Shown in pieces: positions 59,490 to 64,000 of a DNA stretch of 64,000 bases. How positions within the stretch are numbered: position 1 is the first letter of the stretch; each line of letters starts with the position of its first letter. The notes under the pieces were generated by a model. The model made no database searches and was not told the DNA's origin. It was given only the letters and a program-made list of their open reading frames with translations. The DNA comes from Xenorhabdus khoisanae. Its GTDB lineage: Bacteria; Pseudomonadota; Gammaproteobacteria; Enterobacterales; Enterobacteriaceae. Position numbers and translations under genes: made by a program. The DNA lies in the NCBI RefSeq assembly GCF_001037465.1, contig NZ_LFCV01000030.1, positions 30,713 through 94,712 on the forward strand, given 5' to 3'.

Positions 59490-59921
59490 TTATTGGCGCA
59501 TGCCAATCGCAAGGCGATTCATTCCATTCATCAACGCAATGGCAAAAGTCAGATCCACAATTTCTTTATCCGTAAAATAATCTTTCAATGGCAAGTAAGC
59601 TTCATCAGAAGCATGTGTTGTTACGACATGCGTCAATGATTCTGCCCACCCTAATGCCGCTTTCTCACGTAAGGTAAACTGCCCGCTGACATGCCATCCC
59701 GCCAATTCAGCTAAACGGCGCTCCATTTCCTGATGACTCCTCAGAAACTGAGTGTGTTTGTTTAAACAGAAAGCACAGCCATTGATCTGGGAAACGCGAA
59801 GATAAATCAATTCAATCAACGGCAAACCCAGCGGGCTTTTTTCCAATCCTTGCCTTACCGCACGAAAACCTTGCAATAGTTCAGGAGATAAATCGTAATA
59901 CTCAAGTCGCAATTCATGCAT
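59490..59921 (-). CDS. Carboxymuconolactone decarboxylase-family (AhpD-like) protein
   Basis: A 143-residue protein of the CMD/AhpD-like superfamily. The active-site motif NGCAFCLNKHTQFLR (Cys49, Cys52, His56) is the CxxC-x3-H pattern of alkylhydroperoxidase-like members rather than of true carboxymuconolactone decarboxylases. The rest, such as WAESLTHVVTTHASDEAYLP and LTFAIALMNGMNRLAI, is typical. It points towards the MocR gene. A peroxide-reducing or redox role is the likely one; the substrate cannot be told. It could be under MocR control. Confidence 0.9.
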   Translation of the reverse strand: MHELRLEYYDLSPELLQGFRAVRQGLEKSPLGLPLIELIYLRVSQINGCAFCLNKHTQFLRSHQEMERRLAELAGWHVSGQFTLREKAALGWAESLTHVVTTHASDEAYLPLKDYFTDKEIVDLTFAIALMNGMNRLAIGMRQ

Positions 59922-60100
59922 AAATAACTCCTTATTTCATATCGTTAATGAGCATTATGAAGATATAACAAGCCGATAACCGAAATAAGGGACAAGATTG
60001 GAATTTTGAACCATGACAAGTTATTCAACCTAGCAGAAAATAAATAACCCATGATCTTTAGAAGAGCGGTATTATTCGCTTACGGCGATTTTTTATAAAA

Positions 60101-60133
60101 AAAACGCTGCCCGAAAATGATGAACAGCGTTTT
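60101..60133 (-). terminator. Terminator after the DUF805 gene
   Basis: The 9-bp stem aaaacgctg / cagcgtttt with a 15-base loop has an A run on its left, so it can end minus-strand transcription from the gene at 60182. It lies in a 260-bp gap without other recognisable features. Confidence 0.7.
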
Positions 60134-60181
60134 AAAAATGATGGCAAACTATACTTTTACTTTAGGCAATGCCTTAAATTA

Positions 60182-60535
60182 TTAAAGCATTTTTTTCGGA
60201 TCTGCTCCGTATTCGTTATCTCCCTGAGTACCTTCTAACAGAGTAAATACGAATAGGACAATGTTTACTAATGGAATAAAAATCAATAAAAAAAACCAAC
60301 CAGAGCGGTTAGTATCATGAAGGCGACGTACCGTTACTGCGATGTTTGGAATTAAGGAGAAAAGCGCATAAGCACCAACCAAGACCAAACCAATAGACTC
60401 ATCAATTGCTGAACCCAATATACAGAGTGCCAAGACTGCAATCATATTGAACAAATAAAACATCCAATATTCTTTACGACGGGCGCGCCCTGAGAATATA
60501 GCATATTTTGTAAAGACACCAAGATACCAATTCAT
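60182..60535 (-). CDS. DUF805 membrane protein
   Basis: A 117-residue inner-membrane protein with four hydrophobic segments. MNWYLGVFTKYAIFSGRARR then KEYWMFYLFN at the start and VRRLHDTNRSGWFFLLIFIP near the end are the DUF805 hallmarks (the GRARRKEYW and RRLHDTNRSGW boxes). The function of the family is not known; E. coli YhaH and YhaI belong to it. It is preceded by an empty AT-rich gap and followed by a terminator, so it is a single-gene unit. Confidence 0.93.
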   Translation of the reverse strand: MNWYLGVFTKYAIFSGRARRKEYWMFYLFNMIAVLALCILGSAIDESIGLVLVGAYALFSLIPNIAVTVRRLHDTNRSGWFFLLIFIPLVNIVLFVFTLLEGTQGDNEYGADPKKML

Positions 60536-60911
60536 AATATCACTTAATTGAAATTAGATTTTATAAAGGAAAAGCAGACAAACTATAAAGGATGATTAAC
60601 TTTACACTTACTTACCTTTTAAAGTCTATATTTCATTATTCTCAGAGCAATACTGTATTATTTGCATCGTTATTAGATAATGAATTAAAAAATTCTTCCA
60701 AATGCCAAATTCCAAACAAATCCAATATAAATATCTCTGGCACATATCAAAGTTACACGCAAAACTATCAGAAAAATAAAGACAATAAATTTATTATTAA
60801 CACTCGTTAGAATTTTATTTATTTTCAAAGATGATAGTTAGCTGTGTTATATATATAAAATAACTAATATCGACATAAAAATACTTTATTTCACTACCCA
60901 AGAGAAAAAAA
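60536..60911. other. AT-rich gap between DUF805 and LacI genes
   Basis: About 376 bp of strongly AT-rich DNA. A short open frame at 60592-60810 on the plus strand has no ribosome site, a low-complexity Asn/Lys-rich end and no family resemblance, so I do not call it. Nothing else is visible apart from the expected DUF805 promoter. Confidence 0.4.
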
Positions 60912-61922
60912 TCAAAAAATACTGCGACAACCACAAGACTCACCAATCTGTAATTCAAATTCAAACTCGCGCTCCTGAGCTTTCCCATCCCAGGTTCTCA
61001 ATATTTCAATGGCTGTTTGCGCCATTTTGTCAATTGGCTGACGCACTGCCGTCAAGGACGGTACATTAAACTGGGATTGTTGTGTGGCATTAAAACAAAC
61101 CAATGCAATATCATCGGGTACAGCGATTCCATTCTCAGCCAACGCACGCAGGCATCCAAATGCCTGTAATTCATTGGTGGCAAACAGCGCACGAGGCCGC
61201 TTTCCTTTTAACATTTGTAAAGTGATTTCGTAGCCTCCCTGACGGGTATATTCCGTGGAAAAAATCCACTCATCACGTACCACCAAATTTGCCTGCATCA
61301 AGGCATCACGCCAACCAGACAGCCGATCTTGTGTATTCAACATATCAAGAGGACCACAAATAATAGCAATATCCCTATAACCATGTTGAGTGAGATGTTG
61401 AGTCACCTTGAATGCGGCAATCCGTTCATTGACACGAACCGCACTGACATTTGATCCCGCATTGACCCAATCCAACATCACGCAAGGTGTGCCACTGGCC
61501 TGAATCAAATCAATATATGGATGGCGATCAACACTCGTGTACAGCAGACCATCAATTTGACGGTTCAATAAGTTGTTGAGCAACTCTTTTTCACGGGTAC
61601 GATTATCCCCGGAATCCCCTGGCAGCAAAACTTGCCCATGTTTGAATGCCTCCTGTTGCAAGGCATGAGCAACAGAAGAAAGAAAAGGATTGGCAATATT
61701 TGGCAAAATAAGCCCGTAAGCATGTGTTGTCCCAGAAACCAATGCCTTTGCAATACTATTAGGTCGGTATCCCGTTTTCTGAATCGCTGCCAATACACGC
61801 TGACGAGTCGCTTCTGCAACAGGTCGGGGGCCACCATTGATAACATAACTGACAACCGCTACTGAGGTTCCAGCCTCTTTTGCAACATCACTACGCGTCA
61901 CTCTTTTCAAGTGTGAATTCAT
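60912..61922 (-). CDS. LacI/GalR-family transcriptional regulator
   Basis: A 336-residue LacI-type repressor. The helix-turn-helix and hinge (VTRSDVAKEAGTSVAVVSYV, then RQRVLAAIQKTGYRPNSIAK) are followed by a periplasmic-binding-protein-like effector domain (GLILPNIANPFLSSVAHALQ). The start at 61922 (MNSHLKRVTRSDVA) is chosen because it puts the HTH at the normal place; 35 more codons upstream are open but run into the transporter gene. The C-terminus has an unusual ESCGCRSIF with two close cysteines. It follows the MHS transporter gene by 31 bp on the same strand, so it probably regulates that gene. Confidence 0.92.
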   Translation of the reverse strand: MNSHLKRVTRSDVAKEAGTSVAVVSYVINGGPRPVAEATRQRVLAAIQKTGYRPNSIAKALVSGTTHAYGLILPNIANPFLSSVAHALQQEAFKHGQVLLPGDSGDNRTREKELLNNLLNRQIDGLLYTSVDRHPYIDLIQASGTPCVMLDWVNAGSNVSAVRVNERIAAFKVTQHLTQHGYRDIAIICGPLDMLNTQDRLSGWRDALMQANLVVRDEWIFSTEYTRQGGYEITLQMLKGKRPRALFATNELQAFGCLRALAENGIAVPDDIALVCFNATQQSQFNVPSLTAVRQPIDKMAQTAIEILRTWDGKAQEREFEFELQIGESCGCRSIF

Positions 61923-61953
61923 GATATATGTCGCCCGCAGGTTAAGATCGACT

Positions 61954-63351
61954 CTAAATCGCGTCCTCAAGTAAATTGAGATCCCGACCACGTGTTTCTG
62001 GTGCAAAGAATGTCGTAATAAACCCAATACCTGCCATCAACGCAAAATAGCAGGCAATAGGCCACCAATGCCCTGTAAAAGATAATAATGCTGACGCAAT
62101 TAATGGTGCGGTGCCTCCCGATAACATGGCTCCCAACTCTTTCGCAAAAGCCATCTTAGTATAACGATTCGCCGCGCCAAAAAGTTCCACCCCCCACGCA
62201 GCCTGAGCACCAAAGAGCCCCAGAGAAGCCAGCCCCATGCCTACAACAATAGTTGGGATGACAATCATAGGTTCGCGGCTTTCCAGTAAGATAAAAACAG
62301 GAAATGCGTAAAGCATAAGTAACAAGCAAAACCAGCGATAGGTGATACGGCGTCCAAAGCGATCTGACAGATAGCCTGACAATGGTATGATCAAAAAACC
62401 CAAAATGGATGCGATAAATACCGCAATGGTGGGAATAAATTTGTCCAGCATCAGCGCATTGGCGACATAACCGATGATGAACCCTTGGGCCAGATATGAA
62501 GGGCCATTTTCGCCAATACGTAAGCCAATCATGATCCAAAAAGCCTTAGTACGTTGCCAGAAACATCGATTTTCATAAGCTACTCGTTGCTTCTCACTTG
62601 CAGCCAATGATTGCAAACGTTGCTCTGCCAACTCTGTCTTGTAACGTTCAAAAACAGGTGTCTCATTCATATATCGGCGAATATAAAGTGCAACTATCAC
62701 AATTAAGGCACTGGACAGAAATGGAATACGCCATCCCCAATCGAGTAAATCTTCTTTATCCATTGTCAATACCAGCAACCAAACCAGCGATGCCAGCAGA
62801 GTTCCACTATTTGAACCCAAGGCAATGACAGAAGAAACCAGGCCCCGTTTTGCTGGTGGTGCAAATTCCCCAAGTATAACCGTGCCGCCAGATAGTGCTG
62901 CACCTGCCCCTAATCCCTGTATGAATCGCAATATTACCAAACAGGCAGGAGCCCAAGCTCCGATATGAGCATAGCCGGGAATAAATCCAATTAACGTGGT
63001 TGAGATCCCCATCAAGATAACCGTCATCATCATGACGATCTTTCGCCCCTTGCGATCACCTAACCATCCAAACAAAAGAGCACCAATGGGACGAGCGATA
63101 AATCCAACTGAATAGGTTGCAAAACTGGCAAAGAGGGCGACGGTGGGTGTCATATCGGGGAAGAAAATATCCCCGAAAATAATACCCGCCGCCAATCCAT
63201 ATAGAGCAAAATCAGCATATTCCACTGTCGTTCCCAACCAACAGGAAAAAACGGCACGCCGAAATCCCTTGCGTCCTTCTTTTGTTGCTAGACACGCTTC
63301 AGAAGCATGCTGTATCTGAATGGCAGCTAATGCCGTATTTTCATACGGCAT
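61954..63351 (-). CDS. MFS transporter of the metabolite:H+ symporter (MHS) family
   Basis: A 465-residue 12-helix symporter of the family of ShiA, ProP, KgtP and CitA. The signature FSCWLGTTVEYADFALYGLA at helix 1, GWLGDRKGRKIVMMMTVILM (motif A between helices 2 and 3), RFIQGLGAGAALSGGTVILG (helix 4) and WGWRIPFLSSALIVIVALYI are present. Substrates of the family are organic acids, shikimate or betaine; I cannot narrow it. It is co-directional with the LacI-type gene, a simple uptake unit controlled by a local repressor. The promoter must lie in the AT-rich 538 bp upstream. Confidence 0.92.
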   Translation of the reverse strand: MPYENTALAAIQIQHASEACLATKEGRKGFRRAVFSCWLGTTVEYADFALYGLAAGIIFGDIFFPDMTPTVALFASFATYSVGFIARPIGALLFGWLGDRKGRKIVMMMTVILMGISTTLIGFIPGYAHIGAWAPACLVILRFIQGLGAGAALSGGTVILGEFAPPAKRGLVSSVIALGSNSGTLLASLVWLLVLTMDKEDLLDWGWRIPFLSSALIVIVALYIRRYMNETPVFERYKTELAEQRLQSLAASEKQRVAYENRCFWQRTKAFWIMIGLRIGENGPSYLAQGFIIGYVANALMLDKFIPTIAVFIASILGFLIIPLSGYLSDRFGRRITYRWFCLLLMLYAFPVFILLESREPMIVIPTIVVGMGLASLGLFGAQAAWGVELFGAANRYTKMAFAKELGAMLSGGTAPLIASALLSFTGHWWPIACYFALMAGIGFITTFFAPETRGRDLNLLEDAI

Positions 63352-63889
63352 TGCAATATATTCCCTGAATGTTGGAACAGTAAAATTTCAATTCCAACGT
63401 GGTATATCTAAAAATATTATTGTTATTCATGAATGATATTTATACATAAACTTATCTACTCGCGTAGAATATTCAAATAGAAGAACTCAATAATCTAATG
63501 CCAGTCACAAATATTAGGGAAAAATTAAGTTTTGTAATTAATAAATTTTAAAAAGAAGACACTAAAATTTGTTTCACAGCAATATAATAACAGAACTTAC
63601 CCATTAAATTTTTCGATATCACATCCAAATCAAAAAAGATAAATCCATGTAAAAACAATACATTAATAAATAACAATCACGCCATAACAAAACCAATTTA
63701 AATTAGAATAATAAAAATAATTTCATTTTATAAATAATTACTTACTATTTATTTAGCATTGAAAACAAAAAGCACACTCATACAAAAGTTAAAAACAAAT
63801 AATACTATTAATTAGCATGGTTAATATTAAAAGCAAAAAACAACCCCCAATAGGAGGCTGTTTTCTCTCAATAATTCAGATTATTAGCA
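63352..63889. other. AT-rich intergenic region upstream of the MHS gene
   Basis: A 538-bp AT-rich stretch without recognisable coding sequence on either strand. It must carry the promoter of the transporter-repressor unit. Its far end holds the terminator of the partial gene at 63890. Confidence 0.5.
63837..63864 (-). terminator. Terminator of the partial gene at the window end
   Basis: An imperfect 12-bp stem (aaaacaaccccc / ggaggctgtttt, two mismatches) with an aata loop and an A run on its left begins 26 bases after the stop codon at 63890 on the minus strand. Confidence 0.6.
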
Positions 63890-64000
63890 TCAAACCTGAT
63901 ACATTGTCCGCAAATAACAAGAAACTGCATCATCAGAATTGGAACCTATAACTTCCATCTCCGGTAAAATGTCTTTCAAACGCTGATGTGCTCCCTGCAT
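63890..64000 (-). CDS. C-terminal end of an unrecognised protein
   Basis: The last 36 codons of a leftward gene that extends beyond the window. The frame reads MQGAHQRLKDILPEMEVIGS then NSDDAVSCYLRTMYQV and a TGA stop (63890-63892). The Met at the window edge may be internal. The open frame, non-random composition and following terminator support a real gene. I do not recognise the family from this fragment. Confidence 0.55.
   Translation of the reverse strand: MQGAHQRLKDILPEMEVIGSNSDDAVSCYLRTMYQV

Noticed and set aside
60592..60810. 72-codon open frame on the plus strand
   Set aside because: No ribosome site, low-complexity Ser/Asn/Lys composition expected of AT-rich DNA, no recognised family.

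Overview
The window is a chromosomal segment of a gammaproteobacterium of the order Enterobacterales. Housekeeping gene order and protein sequences follow Escherichia coli closely (ispB-nlp, argR/mdh, tamAB, rpsF-priB-rpsR-rplI, nsrR-rnr-rlmB, tsaE-amiB-mutL-miaA-hfq-hflXKC, orn/rsgA-psd-mscM). Base composition is moderate to AT-rich, and protein details together with decayed insertion sequences point to the Morganellaceae, most likely Xenorhabdus or a close relative such as Photorhabdus. The genus is an inference; the order is secure.

Bases 1-6320 hold the end of ispB, two Mu-repressor-like genes facing a ner-like gene (nlp), then mdh, argR, mpl and fbp. Bases 6693-10208 encode a large intimin/invasin-type inverse autotransporter. 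From 10460 to 22164 lie ppa, the tamA-tamB-ytfP outer-membrane assembly operon, msrA, the polyamine exporter paeA, ytfK, ytfJ, cysQ and fklB. A chpS-chpB toxin-antitoxin pair (22307-22893) separates these from the rpsF operon, rlmB, rnr, nsrR and purA. The block 30283-39428 is the hfq superoperon, transcribed leftward from tsaE to hflC; a scrap of an IS200/IS605 tnpB end sits between hflX and hflK. queG follows, divergent.

Bases 40800-50260 are an accessory segment between queG and the orn/psd block: a solo HpaB-type flavin monooxygenase, decayed sequence, an MFS exporter with a divergent LysR regulator, an internally deleted IS1-family remnant, and a fused indolepyruvate ferredoxin oxidoreductase. 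The last gene lies between two identical tRNA-Gly(GCC) genes; a third copy follows at 50400. This looks like a tandem glycine tRNA array split by gene insertion.

After orn, rsgA, psd and mscM, bases 56834-64000 are again accessory: an MFS exporter overlapping a MocR-type regulator, a carboxymuconolactone decarboxylase-family protein, a DUF805 membrane protein, an MHS-family transporter with a LacI-type regulator, and the end of an unrecognised gene.

The points I find most worth following are the Mu c/ner-like switch, the ior gene inside a split tRNA-Gly array, a shortened iron-sulfur cysteine spacing in NsrR, in-frame 15-bp tandem repeats in rnr and mutL, and the tnpB/right-end relic. I did not find a CRISPR array, a complete prophage or a clearly new multigene defence system.
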